Source of the DNA: Pseudomonadota bacterium
GTDB lineage: Bacteria > Pseudomonadota > Alphaproteobacteria > Rhizobiales > Hyphomicrobiaceae
Direction of reading: 5' to 3'
DNA length: 64,000 nt
Assembly: GCA_023412805.1 (NCBI GenBank)
Contig: JAEZRM010000144.1
Location: 62,001 to 126,000 of the forward strand
A model generated the notes under the pieces. The model was not told the DNA's origin. It did not search any database and saw only the letters and a program-made list of their open reading frames with translations. The position numbers and the translations under genes were made by a program. Below, in pieces: positions 25,880 through 34,433 of the stretch; position 1 is the stretch's first letter, and each line of letters starts with the position of its first letter.

Positions 25880-26779
25880 ATGGCCCGAAAGAAAGCGTCG
25901 GATACCAATGCCGTCGATGATCTCGTTGGCATACTGGACCTCGAGCGCCTGGAACAGAACCTGTTTCGTGGTCGCGGGCCCAGTGCCGGCTGGCAGCGGG
26001 TCTACGGCGGACAGGTGCTCGGGCAAGCGCTCGTCGCGGCCGTCCGCACAGTGCCGGAGGAGCGTATCGCCCATTCAGCACATGGCTACTTCCTGCTCCC
26101 CGGCGATCCCGCCGAGCCCATCATCTACGATGTCGAGCGCATCAGGGATGGCGGCAGCTTCACGACCCGGCGCGTGAAAGGCATCCAGCACGGCCGCGCC
26201 ATGTTCACCATGAGCGTCTCGTTTCATAAGAACGAGGGCGGGTACGACCATCACGCCCCCATGCCCGAAGCGCCCGCGCCGGAGGATCTACCCAACGAGC
26301 AGGACCTCAAGGAACGCATGCTCGACAAGCTCCCCGAGAACATGCGCCGCTATTGGGAGCGCGAGCGCCCGATCGAAATCCGCCCGGTGGATGTCTCGCG
26401 CTACTTCGCCCGTGATAAACGGGAGCCGCGCCAGCTCATCTGGATGCGCGCAACCAAGCCGCTCCCTGATTCTTTTCCGCTGCATCAGTGCGTACTTGCC
26501 TATGCCTCGGATTTCACACTGCTCGACACCGCCCTGATCGCCCACGGCAAGCTGATGTTCGACAAGGATCTGCAGCTCGCGAGCCTGGACCACGCCATGT
26601 GGTTCCATCGCCAGTTCCGCGCCGACGACTGGTTGCTATATGCGCAGGACAGCCCCTCGGCCTTTGGTGCGCGCGGCTTCTGCAGAGGCAGTGTCTTCAC
26701 CCGCGATGGTCTTTTGGTTGCCTCGACGACGCAGGAAGGCCTGATGCGGCAGCAGGCGACAGGCTTCGTGGTCAGCTAG
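25880..26779 (+). CDS. tesB: acyl-CoA thioesterase II
   Basis: TesB hydrolyses medium- and long-chain acyl-CoA to free fatty acid and CoA. The 299-residue length and double hot-dog fold are typical. Recognisable segments are NLFRGRGPSAGWQRVYGGQVLGQAL near the N-terminus, HGYFLLPGD, the SFTTRRVKGIQHG region, and in the second half DHAMWFHRQFRADDWLLY. It is divergent from the UbiH-like gene. Confidence 0.95.
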   Translation: MARKKASDTNAVDDLVGILDLERLEQNLFRGRGPSAGWQRVYGGQVLGQALVAAVRTVPEERIAHSAHGYFLLPGDPAEPIIYDVERIRDGGSFTTRRVKGIQHGRAMFTMSVSFHKNEGGYDHHAPMPEAPAPEDLPNEQDLKERMLDKLPENMRRYWERERPIEIRPVDVSRYFARDKREPRQLIWMRATKPLPDSFPLHQCVLAYASDFTLLDTALIAHGKLMFDKDLQLASLDHAMWFHRQFRADDWLLYAQDSPSAFGARGFCRGSVFTRDGLLVASTTQEGLMRQQATGFVVS

Positions 26780-26798
26780 CGGGCAAAACACTAATTTT

Positions 26799-26826
26799 GC
26801 CTAGCAATTAGGCAGTTATGACTGCC
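26799..26826. repeat. two abutting inverted repeats upstream of glnK (possible NtrC-type sites)
   Basis: GCCTA-N5-TAGGC (26799-26813) and GGCAGT-N4-ACTGCC (26811-26826) are perfect inverted repeats that share three bases. They lie about 75-105 bases upstream of the sigma-54 promoter, where enhancer-binding proteins usually sit. A hairpin acting as the tesB terminator is the alternative, but no T run follows. Confidence 0.5.
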
Positions 26827-26901
26827 CAAAAGCCCATCGCCGTCCATAGGACATCACTTTTCAGCCATATATATCAATGGTCTAACTTCCAACTCCGAAT
26901 C

Positions 26902-26916
26902 TGGCACGCACTTTGA
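26902..26916 (+). promoter_or_regulatory. sigma-54-type promoter of glnK-amtB
   Basis: TGGCACG-N4-TTGA has the -24 GG and the correct 10-base distance to the -12 element, where GA replaces the usual GC. It lies 91 bases before the glnK ATG. Nitrogen-limited expression through RpoN and NtrC is the norm for glnK-amtB, which supports the call. Confidence 0.72.
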
Positions 26917-27007
26917 GTCTTAACCAATGCCTGCTCTGCGCAGGCCTTGGAACGCGCACGTCTGCTGTTTCGTCGGGGGGTGCGCCAAGACGCGAGGTCG
27001 AATGGCC

Positions 27008-27346
27008 ATGAAGCTGATCACTGCGATTATCAAACCGTTCAAGCTCGAGGAGGTGCGTTCGGCGCTGACGGACCTCGGGCTGCAGGGCATGACCGTCTCC
27101 GAAGTGAAGGGATACGGGCGTCAGAAAGGGCATACCGAGATCTACCGCGGCGCCGAATATGCCGTGAACTTCCTTCCCAAGATCAAGATCGAGGTCGCCG
27201 TGACTTCGGCCGAGGTCGACAAAGCCGTGTCCGCCATCGCCACTGCCGCCAAGACGGGCCAGATCGGCGACGGGAAGATCTTCGTCTCAGCCATTGAGCA
27301 CACGCTGCGCATCCGCACCGGCGAGACGGACGACAACGCTCTCTGA
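27008..27346 (+). CDS. glnK: nitrogen regulatory protein P-II
   Basis: P-II proteins sense 2-oxoglutarate, ATP/ADP and nitrogen status and gate AmtB. The 112-residue length is exact for the family, beginning MKLITAIIKPFKLEEV. The T-loop with the uridylylated tyrosine is intact (GHTEIYRGAEYAVNF, Tyr51), as is the C-terminal TGETDDNAL. An ATG two codons earlier is also open. GAGG precedes it. The adjacency to amtB makes glnK the better symbol than glnB. Confidence 0.95.
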   Translation: MKLITAIIKPFKLEEVRSALTDLGLQGMTVSEVKGYGRQKGHTEIYRGAEYAVNFLPKIKIEVAVTSAEVDKAVSAIATAAKTGQIGDGKIFVSAIEHTLRIRTGETDDNAL

Positions 27347-27467
27347 GGAACCAGACGTCGCGCCCGCCACCGGCCGGCCTGCAATGGCAGACGGGGGACA
27401 CTGCGGCCGGCGCGTCGACTTCGGCGAAGCTCTAACCTCAAACTGGAATGGTGGCAGGAACAAACCC

Positions 27468-28805
27468 ATGAAGACATGCATTCGTTCGATAACCAGCGTA
27501 GCGGCGCTCGCCGCCGCATGGGCCATGGTCAGCATGACCACCGCGCTGCCCGCGCTGGCTCAGGCTCCCGCCGAGGCACCTAAGATGGACTCCGGCGACA
27601 TGGCCTGGATGCTGACGTCGACCGTCATCGTCCTGATGATGACGATCCCTGGCCTCGCACTCTTCTACGGCGGCATGGTGCGCAAGAAGAACGTGCTCGC
27701 GACGGTCATGCAGTCCTTCGCGGCTGCCTGTCTTATGTCGATCGTTTGGATGGTCGTCGGTTACTCCATCGCCTTCGGTGACGGTGGTGCGCTCAATGCC
27801 TACATGGGCGGCTTCGGCAAGATGTTCTTTGCCGGCATGACGAAGGACGGTCTGTTCGCTCCGCTTCTGATCACCGAGTCGCTGTTCGCCGTCTTCCAGA
27901 TGACGTTCGCGATCATCACGCCGGCCCTCATCGCCGGCGCTGTCGCTGACCGCATGAAATTCTCGAGCTTCCTGGTTTTCATCACGCTCTGGCTGATCAT
28001 CGTCTATGCGCCGATCTGCCATTGGGTGTGGGGCGGCGGCTTCCTCGGCGCTGACGGCATCATGGACTTCGCCGGCGGCACCGTCGTTCACATCAACTCG
28101 GGTGTTGCAGGCCTCGTCGCCGCACTGGTTCTCGGCCGTCGGAAGGGATACGGCACTGACAACATGGCGCCGCACAACCTCGTCTATACGGTGATGGGTG
28201 CGGCGTTCCTGTGGATCGGCTGGTTCGGCTTCAACGGTGGCTCGGCTGGTGGCGCGAACGATTCGGCCGCTATGGCCATCCTCGTCACGCAGATCTGCGC
28301 GGCCGCCGCGGCACTCGCCTGGATGTTCGCGGAGTGGATGACCCACGGGAAGCCAAGCGTTCTCGGCATCGCCTCGGGCGCCATTGCAGGTCTTGTCGTC
28401 ATCACGCCAGCGGCCGGCTTCGTCGACCCGAAGGGCGCCCTGATGATGGGCCTCATCGGCGGCGTCATTTGCTTCATCGCCTCCACCGGCATCAAGCGCG
28501 CTCTAGGCTATGACGACAGCCTCGACGTCTTCGGCATCCATGGTGTCGGCGGCTTCGTCGGCGCAATCCTGACCGGCGTGTTCGCCGTGGCTTGGATCGG
28601 TGGCGAGGGCAAGAGCGGCCTCCTCGAGGGCAATGCAGCTCAGGTGTGGATCCAGTTCTACGGAACGATCGCGACGATCATCTACTGCGCGGTCGCCACG
28701 TTCGTGATCCTCATGGTGGTCAAGCTGTTCATGGGCCTTCGAGTCGATGAGCAGACCGAAATCGAGGGTCTCGACGCCCGCCTCCATGGCGAGACGGTGC
28801 ACTGA
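27468..28805 (+). CDS. amtB: ammonium transporter
   Basis: AmtB is the trimeric inner-membrane ammonium channel closed by GlnK. The 445-residue protein has a cleavable signal (ending PALAQA) and about eleven membrane helices. Typical segments are GLALFYGGMVRKKNVL, the HWVWGGGFLG region, DFAGGTVVHINSGVAGLVAAL, and FGIHGVGGFVGAILTG, whose His belongs to the pore pair. It is 121 bases downstream of glnK on the same strand, so co-transcription from the sigma-54 promoter is likely. Confidence 0.97.
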   Translation: MKTCIRSITSVAALAAAWAMVSMTTALPALAQAPAEAPKMDSGDMAWMLTSTVIVLMMTIPGLALFYGGMVRKKNVLATVMQSFAAACLMSIVWMVVGYSIAFGDGGALNAYMGGFGKMFFAGMTKDGLFAPLLITESLFAVFQMTFAIITPALIAGAVADRMKFSSFLVFITLWLIIVYAPICHWVWGGGFLGADGIMDFAGGTVVHINSGVAGLVAALVLGRRKGYGTDNMAPHNLVYTVMGAAFLWIGWFGFNGGSAGGANDSAAMAILVTQICAAAAALAWMFAEWMTHGKPSVLGIASGAIAGLVVITPAAGFVDPKGALMMGLIGGVICFIASTGIKRALGYDDSLDVFGIHGVGGFVGAILTGVFAVAWIGGEGKSGLLEGNAAQVWIQFYGTIATIIYCAVATFVILMVVKLFMGLRVDEQTEIEGLDARLHGETVH

Positions 28806-28855
28806 TCACGAGCGTCCGGAGACCCACCGGCTCCCATCTCCGACGTAACTAAACT

Positions 28856-28886
28856 GATTGGGATCGTCCGACGGGCGATCCCAATC
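28856..28886 (+). terminator. strong hairpin after amtB
   Basis: Perfect 11-base arms (GATTGGGATCG and CGATCCCAATC) surround a nine-base loop, 50 bases after the amtB stop. No T run follows, so it may act with Rho or stabilise the 3' end rather than be a classic intrinsic terminator. Confidence 0.55.
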
Positions 28887-29016
28887 GGCTCTCAACTACC
28901 CCGGTCAGACCACATCTTCCGGGTTTACGGACGGTACCGCAGCCTTGCGGCGCCGGGCCGCGGGGCCTGAGCCGATTGCTCCCCCAGTGTCGTCGCTCAC
29001 CCCGCGGTCTCATTCC

Positions 29017-29547
29017 TCAATCGATCACGATGCGTGTGCTACGTCCCATTCTTGCGAGTACGAAAAGCAGGTGACGCCGCGCGAGCACCACACATCCTTC
29101 CGTCGGGCGATAACCGGGTCTCGCCAGATGCATGAAGATCGCACTGCCGGCACCCTGCACCCGAGGACGCGTGTTGTGATTCAGCACGACGACGACATCG
29201 TAAAGATGGTCCGCGCGCCAGAGGCGCTCCGCGCTCGCGGGATAGGGATGGCGCACCCAGCGATTATAGTTTCGGTCTCCGATGGCATCGCACCAGCCGT
29301 CGTCGACGTTGATCCGTCGGACCGGCAATGCGGTGGTCGGCCGCTGGATGCGATCGGCGCGATAGAGCACCAGCTCCGGTCGCCAGGTTCCGCTCGGCGT
29401 AGCCCCATCGCCTTCATGTTTCCGCGCCGCGCGTCCACTTCGCCCGAGGGCACACGGCAGGGCCAACGATGCGAAGGAAAGCGATCCGCGAACGTCCGAA
29501 CGCGAGCGCGCACGAACGTGGATTACGCGACAACAATGCACCTTCAT
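29017..29547 (-). CDS. L,D-transpeptidase (YkuD-type) family protein
   Basis: A 176-residue protein of the short L,D-transpeptidase group that crosslinks peptidoglycan through a catalytic cysteine. The core is DLYDVVV-like strand sequence (HLYDVVVVLNHNTRPRV), then SAIFMHLARPGYRPTEGCVVL, where His and Cys are the expected catalytic pair. The usual Ser two before the Cys is Thr here. No signal peptide is evident. The start is uncertain: an ATG at 29586 gives 189 residues and has a GGGGGA closer than usual. It is divergent from a response regulator gene. Confidence 0.78.
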   Translation of the reverse strand: MKVHCCRVIHVRARSRSDVRGSLSFASLALPCALGRSGRAARKHEGDGATPSGTWRPELVLYRADRIQRPTTALPVRRINVDDGWCDAIGDRNYNRWVRHPYPASAERLWRADHLYDVVVVLNHNTRPRVQGAGSAIFMHLARPGYRPTEGCVVLARRHLLFVLARMGRSTRIVID

Positions 29548-29666
29548 ATCGTTGGAATCGCTCTCGTTTCGACGCCGGATTGCCATCTTTCCCCCGATAG
29601 CTGTTTCCATTCGGCAACCAGTGATATGGTGCCCGCACAAAATTCGCCAATTGGGAGCGCTGCCAC

Positions 29667-30353
29667 ATGAGTACGGCACGTACGGTCCTGCTCGTCGACG
29701 ACGACGAGGAGCTTCGTGCTTCTCTCAGAGATCAGCTCGCGCTGCATGATGAGTTCGACATTCTGACCGCAGGCACAGCGAGTCAGGGCATCGAAATCGC
29801 GCGCGAGACGCGGCTCGATCTGGTTCTTCTTGACGTCGGTCTTCCGGACATGGATGGCCGCGAGGCGTGCAAGCTTATGCGCAAGGCCGGCTTCAAGAGC
29901 CCGATCATCATGCTAACCGGAAATGCCGCGGATTCCGACGTCATCCTCGGCCTCGATGCCGGCGCCAACGACTACGTGACGAAGCCCTTCAAATTCGCCG
30001 TCCTGCTCGCCCGCGTCCGCGCCCAGCTGCGCCAGCACGAGCAGAGCGAGGACGCCGTTTTCTCCATCGGGCATTACACCTTCAAGCCGGCCTCCAAAGT
30101 GCTTGTCGACGGTGCCGGCAAGAAGATCCGCCTGACGGAGAAGGAGACCTCGATCCTCAAGTATCTCTATCGGGCCGGCGAAAAGGTCATCACGCGCGAT
30201 GTGCTCCTCCACGAGGTTTGGGGCTACAATGCAGGCGTGACGACACATACGCTCGAGACCCACATTTACCGCCTGCGCCAGAAGATCGAGAAGGATCCCT
30301 CGAGCGCCGAGCTTCTGATCACGGAAATGGGGGGCTACAAGCTCGTTCCCTGA
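29667..30353 (+). CDS. OmpR-family response regulator
   Basis: A 228-residue two-component regulator. The receiver domain (residues 1-120) has the acidic pocket LLVDDDEE, the phosphorylated Asp in LVLLDVGLPDMDG (about residue 55), Thr in MLTGN and Lys in YVTKPFKF. The winged-helix output domain (about 135-228) includes LTEKETSILKYLYRAG and THTLETHIYRLRQKIE. No histidine kinase is adjacent, so the partner is unknown. GGGAGCG precedes the ATG. It is divergent from the L,D-transpeptidase gene and might regulate it; that is only inference. Confidence 0.92.
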   Translation: MSTARTVLLVDDDEELRASLRDQLALHDEFDILTAGTASQGIEIARETRLDLVLLDVGLPDMDGREACKLMRKAGFKSPIIMLTGNAADSDVILGLDAGANDYVTKPFKFAVLLARVRAQLRQHEQSEDAVFSIGHYTFKPASKVLVDGAGKKIRLTEKETSILKYLYRAGEKVITRDVLLHEVWGYNAGVTTHTLETHIYRLRQKIEKDPSSAELLITEMGGYKLVP

Positions 30354-30567
30354 GCGGCAACCGGGGCGCCTAGTCGCGGGAAACAACCGCTGGCCAAGTT
30401 GAGGGAAAGGCGCTATAAGCCCGCCCGACTGCGAGGTGGGCTTACCCGGCTCCGCTGACCGCGAATTCCATTTTCAAGCCTCGGCCGCAGTTGCCAATTG
30501 ACCGCGCCAGCTTGAGGCCGCCGCCCACCGACGTCGAGCGGGGCACTGCACACAGGAGAGTACGAAC

Positions 30568-30753
30568 ATGGCCGTCCCCAGGAAGAAAGTATCGCGTATG
30601 AAGCGCGGCACCCGCCGTTCCGCCGATGCGCTCTCGGTCCCGACGATCGTCGAGGACAAGAAGACCGGCAACGTCCGTCGCCCGCACCACATCGACCTGA
30701 AGGCCGGCACGTACCGCGACCGCCAGATCCTGCCGGCCAAGAGCGACGTCTGA
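30568..30753 (+). CDS. rpmF: 50S ribosomal protein L32
   Basis: L32 of the large ribosomal subunit, 61 residues, beginning MAVPRKKVSRMKRGTRRS. The conserved HHIDLKAGTYRDRQIL lies in the second half. The zinc-binding cysteines of some L32 proteins are absent, so this is the zinc-independent type common in alphaproteobacteria. AGGAG precedes the ATG. plsX and fabH, frequent neighbours of rpmF, are not here. Confidence 0.96.
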   Translation: MAVPRKKVSRMKRGTRRSADALSVPTIVEDKKTGNVRRPHHIDLKAGTYRDRQILPAKSDV

Positions 30754-30935
30754 GCCATCGGCTCGACCTGCCGGCGACTGGGGGGGACTTGACGTATTGG
30801 GGGCTGGTCGGATTTTCCGATAACGCGCCGCCCCGTCGAGCGGCCACATCCCGCCATATTCACGCGGTAGCGCGGTGAGTTCGTGTTCGGACGCGGAACA
30901 CCCGCCGCTGCAGCGGCACAACGAGGGAGAACTCC

Positions 30936-31382
30936 ATGTCGCTGAGGGCCCTGCCGCTCATTGCCGTTTCGTTCATTCTCTACAATATCGTCGTGCTCTT
31001 CAGTGGCGGCACCGGCCCCGATGGCATGGTTCTCAGCGCCAGTCAGGCAGCTGACGCCGCGCTCCGCAAAGTGCTGTTCTCGCTACCCATGGTCGGCGGC
31101 GCGACCTGGAATTTCTCGATGGGTGATCTGCTCATTCTGATCACGATGTTCCTGCTCTTCTTCGAGCTGATCAAAGCCACCTACACGTCGTCCGCGTCGC
31201 TGCTCGACCACGGACTCTCGATGCTGGTCTTCATTGCCTGCCTGATCGAGTTCCTCCTGGTTCCTCAAGCGGCAACCTCGGTGTTCTTCTTCATCATGAT
31301 CGCCACGCTCATCGATGTCGTCGCGGGCTTCATGATCGGTATTCGCACCGCCCGGCGTGATCTCAATATCGGCGATCACTGA
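30936..31382 (+). CDS. integral membrane protein of unknown function
   Basis: A 148-residue protein with four predicted membrane segments (about residues 5-25, 60-80, 90-110 and 114-135). A short extracytoplasmic stretch separates the first two, and the tail RTARRDLNIGDH is charged and probably cytosolic. GGGAG lies nine bases upstream of the ATG. I recognise no enzyme motif. It stands 182 bases after rpmF and is followed by a GC-rich inverted repeat (31423-31445) without a T run. Confidence 0.75.
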   Translation: MSLRALPLIAVSFILYNIVVLFSGGTGPDGMVLSASQAADAALRKVLFSLPMVGGATWNFSMGDLLILITMFLLFFELIKATYTSSASLLDHGLSMLVFIACLIEFLLVPQAATSVFFFIMIATLIDVVAGFMIGIRTARRDLNIGDH

Positions 31383-31559
31383 GTTCCGGGTCGTAGGGCA
31401 TATCTGCTGAACGGCGATCAACCCTCGGCTGCTGAGCGGCCGAGGCTGGATAGGATCGTTTGATCGCTTGTTAACTTGTTGGGGCTACGGTTTTCCTGCA
31501 CGAGCGCGTTTCGGTCCAGTCGGCCGTAAGCCGGTGCTCGCACAACGGAATCTCGTACC

Positions 31560-33314
31560 GTGCCATCTGCCCGCGATGCCATCGACGCGAAAGCGCCTGC
31601 TCGGCGCGCGAAAAGCGCAACCGATCCCGCCGGTCCGCGTCCGCTCGACCTCCTCGGGATTATGTCCGCGGTTCAGGAAACGGCCTATACGTGGCACGTC
31701 CAGAGCGATCGCATCGAGTGGGCGGGGAACGCGTGCGAGGTGTTGGGCGTGAGCTCCCCTCAGGCCATCGGCACCGGAGCCGACTTCCAGTTCCTGGTCG
31801 CTCCCGAACATCTTCAGACCCGCGCCAATGCGCTTCTGAGCCCGCGAGCCGAGGCGAGCGATCCTGGCGTGAAATTCCGCGTTCAGTATCGCTTCGCTCC
31901 CGGTGGACGGCGGAGCGTCGGATCGCTCTGGCTCGAGGATCACGGCTACTGCACCCTCGACGGACAGGGCCGGCCGCAAACCGTGCGCGGCGTCATCCGC
32001 GTGATCAACGACCGCTACTGGGAGGAGCAGCGCCTGCTCCATCGGTCGGACCATGACGACCTGAGCGGACAGCTCAATCGGGCCCGCCTGACGGAAGCAC
32101 TCGGCGCCATGCTGACCCGCGCCGAGCGCATCCAGCGGACGGGGTGTTTCCTGATGGTCGCCGTCGACAACATGGCGACCATCAACGACAGCTTCGGCTT
32201 CGAAGTTGGTGACGAGGTTCTTGCCGCGGTCGCGCAGATCATTCGCGCGCACATGCGCTCCGGGGATGCAGTCGGACGCTACTCGTCCAACAAGTTCGGC
32301 ATCATCCTGAACGACTGCGGCCCCGGCGCCATGCGCGTCGCCGCCGAACGCCTCATCAGGATCGTAAGGGACACGACGATCCGTACGGCCGCCTGCCAGC
32401 TCTCGGCAACGATCTCGATTGGCGGCGTACTCATTCCGGACCAGGCTTCCACGGTCTCCCAAGCCCTCGGTCATGCCATGCAGGCCTTAGACAGAGCCAA
32501 GTCGCGGCGCCACGACGGGTTTGCTGCCTATCAGCCCTGCAGGAGCACCAGCGAGGCCCGCCAGCGCAATATCTCGATTGCCGACGAGGTCATCTCCGCT
32601 CTCGAGCAGAACCGGATGCTGCTCGCCCTGCAGCCGATCGTCGAGACACGGACGCGCAAGCCCGCATTCTACGAGTGCCTGCTCAGAATGCAGCGTCCGG
32701 ACGGGAGCATTGTCTCCGCCGGCGAGTTTATTCCGCTCGCCGAGCAGCTCGGTCTCTCGCGCTTCATCGATCGCCGCGTACTGGAGCTCGCCGTCGACTT
32801 CGCCAAGGCGCACCCCGCGGTCCACTTGTCGATCAACGTCTCGGGCTACACCTCGAGCGATCACGAATGGCTGGTCTCGCTGCACCGGCTGACCGGCGGG
32901 CGCCGCGAGATCATGGAACGGCTGACCATCGAAATCACGGAGACGGCTGCGATCCATGACCTCGATGTGTCGATCGCGTTCGTCGACACGCTGAAGGAGC
33001 TCGGCTGCCGCGTTGCTATCGACGATTTCGGCGCCGGATACACGTCTTTCAAGAACCTCAAGACGCTCAATGTCGACATGGTCAAGATCGACGGATCCTT
33101 TATCCGTAATTTGACGACCGAGCCGGATAATCAGGTTTTCATCAAGACGCTGGTCGAGATCGCAGAGACATTCAATCTCGAAACGGTTGCCGAGTGGGTC
33201 GGCGACGAGGAAACCGCACAGATGATGGCCCGCGCCGGCATCACCCACCAGCAGGGCTTCTATTTCGGCCAGCCCCAGCTTGCGAGCACCTTCCAGGACG
33301 CAGCTGCATCCTGA
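31560..33314 (+). CDS. PAS-GGDEF-EAL protein (EAL likely active, GGDEF degenerate)
   Basis: A 584-residue cyclic-di-GMP protein. Residues 35-165 look like a PAS sensor. A GGDEF-type domain follows (about 170-315), but its active-site loop reads GRYSSNKFG, so cyclase activity is unlikely. The EAL domain (about 335-575) keeps most phosphodiesterase residues: Glu in YECLLR, Asn in INVSG, Glu in EITET, the Asp pair in DDFGAG, Lys in KIDGSF, Glu in VAEWV and the QG of HQQGFYFG. No membrane segment is seen. The start is a GTG ten bases after GGAA; an ATG at 31662 is the alternative. Confidence 0.85.
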   Translation: MPSARDAIDAKAPARRAKSATDPAGPRPLDLLGIMSAVQETAYTWHVQSDRIEWAGNACEVLGVSSPQAIGTGADFQFLVAPEHLQTRANALLSPRAEASDPGVKFRVQYRFAPGGRRSVGSLWLEDHGYCTLDGQGRPQTVRGVIRVINDRYWEEQRLLHRSDHDDLSGQLNRARLTEALGAMLTRAERIQRTGCFLMVAVDNMATINDSFGFEVGDEVLAAVAQIIRAHMRSGDAVGRYSSNKFGIILNDCGPGAMRVAAERLIRIVRDTTIRTAACQLSATISIGGVLIPDQASTVSQALGHAMQALDRAKSRRHDGFAAYQPCRSTSEARQRNISIADEVISALEQNRMLLALQPIVETRTRKPAFYECLLRMQRPDGSIVSAGEFIPLAEQLGLSRFIDRRVLELAVDFAKAHPAVHLSINVSGYTSSDHEWLVSLHRLTGGRREIMERLTIEITETAAIHDLDVSIAFVDTLKELGCRVAIDDFGAGYTSFKNLKTLNVDMVKIDGSFIRNLTTEPDNQVFIKTLVEIAETFNLETVAEWVGDEETAQMMARAGITHQQGFYFGQPQLASTFQDAAAS

Positions 33315-33345
33315 GAATGCGACTTCCCAATACCGGTGCCGTAGC

Positions 33346-34236
33346 TCATTCCGCCGCATCACGCCCTGATTTGGGCGCTGCCGCTGTCCGGAACGCCGTG
33401 CGCCGTTCGTCCCATTCGGCCGCGCCGACCCGCGCGAACGTCACGCCGGGACCGCCGCCACTGAACGTCGCCGGCGTAAGTCCCGTGGCCTTGAGCTCCG
33501 CGAGCAGCTTGTCGCAAAGACCGATGATCGACGACATCAGCATCCCCGGTACGATCGCGAGGCGATAGCCCATGCGCTCGATTTCGGCGTGCGGGATCGC
33601 GGGCGTTTTGCCGCTCAGCACATTGTTGAAGAGACACGGCCCCTTCACCGCTTTCGGCACAGCGGCCACCTCCTCGACGGACTGCGGTGCCTCGAAGAAA
33701 GCCATGTCCGCACCGCCTTCGAGCGCGAGATTGCATCGCGCGATGGCTTCGTCGTAGCCGGCGACGCCGCGGGCATCCGTGCGGGCGATGATCATGAAAT
33801 CGTCCGTCCGGCGGGCGGCAGCGGCAGCGCGGATCTTCGCCGCATAGTCTTCGCGGCTGATCAGCTCCTTACCGTCCAGGTGACCGCAGCGCTTCGGAAA
33901 GACCTGATCCTCGATGTGGATCGCAGCGACGCCCGTCCGCTCGAAGGCCTGTACGGTGCGATAGACGTTGAGTTCGTTGCCGTAGCCCGTGTCGGCATCG
34001 CTGACCAGTGGGACGCCGATCGTTCCCGTGATCCGGCCGGCATTAGCGACCATTTCCGACATCGTCAGCAGGCCGTAGTCGGGCAGGCCATGTGCGACCG
34101 ATGTGCCGGCGCCTGTCATGTATACCGCGGAAAAGCCCGCCTGCTCGACAAGCTTCGCCGTAAGGCAATCGTAGGCGCCGGGCGCCACGACCATGGGGCC
34201 CGAACGAATCATGGATTTGAGGGTGGCCGCTGCCAT
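33346..34236 (-). CDS. isocitrate lyase/PEP mutase family enzyme
   Basis: A 296-residue TIM-barrel of the ICL/PEPM superfamily, whose members cleave or form C-C or P-C bonds next to a carboxylate (2-methylisocitrate lyase, dimethylmalate lyase, oxaloacetate decarboxylase, PEP mutase). The magnesium loop DADTGYG and the catalytic cysteine loop IEDQVFPKRCGH are present, which favours a lyase. GGGAGGAAAC precedes the ATG. It is divergent from a cNMP-binding gene and convergent with the EAL gene, so there is no pathway context. The substrate is unresolved. Confidence 0.87.
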   Translation of the reverse strand: MAAATLKSMIRSGPMVVAPGAYDCLTAKLVEQAGFSAVYMTGAGTSVAHGLPDYGLLTMSEMVANAGRITGTIGVPLVSDADTGYGNELNVYRTVQAFERTGVAAIHIEDQVFPKRCGHLDGKELISREDYAAKIRAAAAARRTDDFMIIARTDARGVAGYDEAIARCNLALEGGADMAFFEAPQSVEEVAAVPKAVKGPCLFNNVLSGKTPAIPHAEIERMGYRLAIVPGMLMSSIIGLCDKLLAELKATGLTPATFSGGGPGVTFARVGAAEWDERRTAFRTAAAPKSGRDAAE

Positions 34237-34433
34237 GTAGTTTCCTCCCGCGCGCCGACTTTGATTGTTGCCTACGACCTTAGGCACCGCCCGCGTGGGC
34301 GTCCAGGCGCGGAAGAACAGGACGGACCTGTGGGTTTCGAGGGGAAAGTCGCGCAATCGGGCTGGCGGCCTTGGAGCCGCCACCCGAATCAGCCGAGCCT
34401 TGTCAGGCCGAGAGTGGCAAGTGGAGTTCGTCC

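Noticed and set aside
30354..30567. Inverted repeat AAGCCCGCC/GGTGGGCTT before rpmF, considered as a riboswitch or L32 autoregulatory leader.
   Set aside because: The stem is short with a G-U pair, and I cannot match a known ribosomal-protein leader; the evidence is too thin.
31423..31445. Inverted repeat CCTCGGC/GCCGAGG after the small membrane protein gene, considered as a terminator.
   Set aside because: No T run follows and the stem is only seven bases, so it was not listed as a feature.
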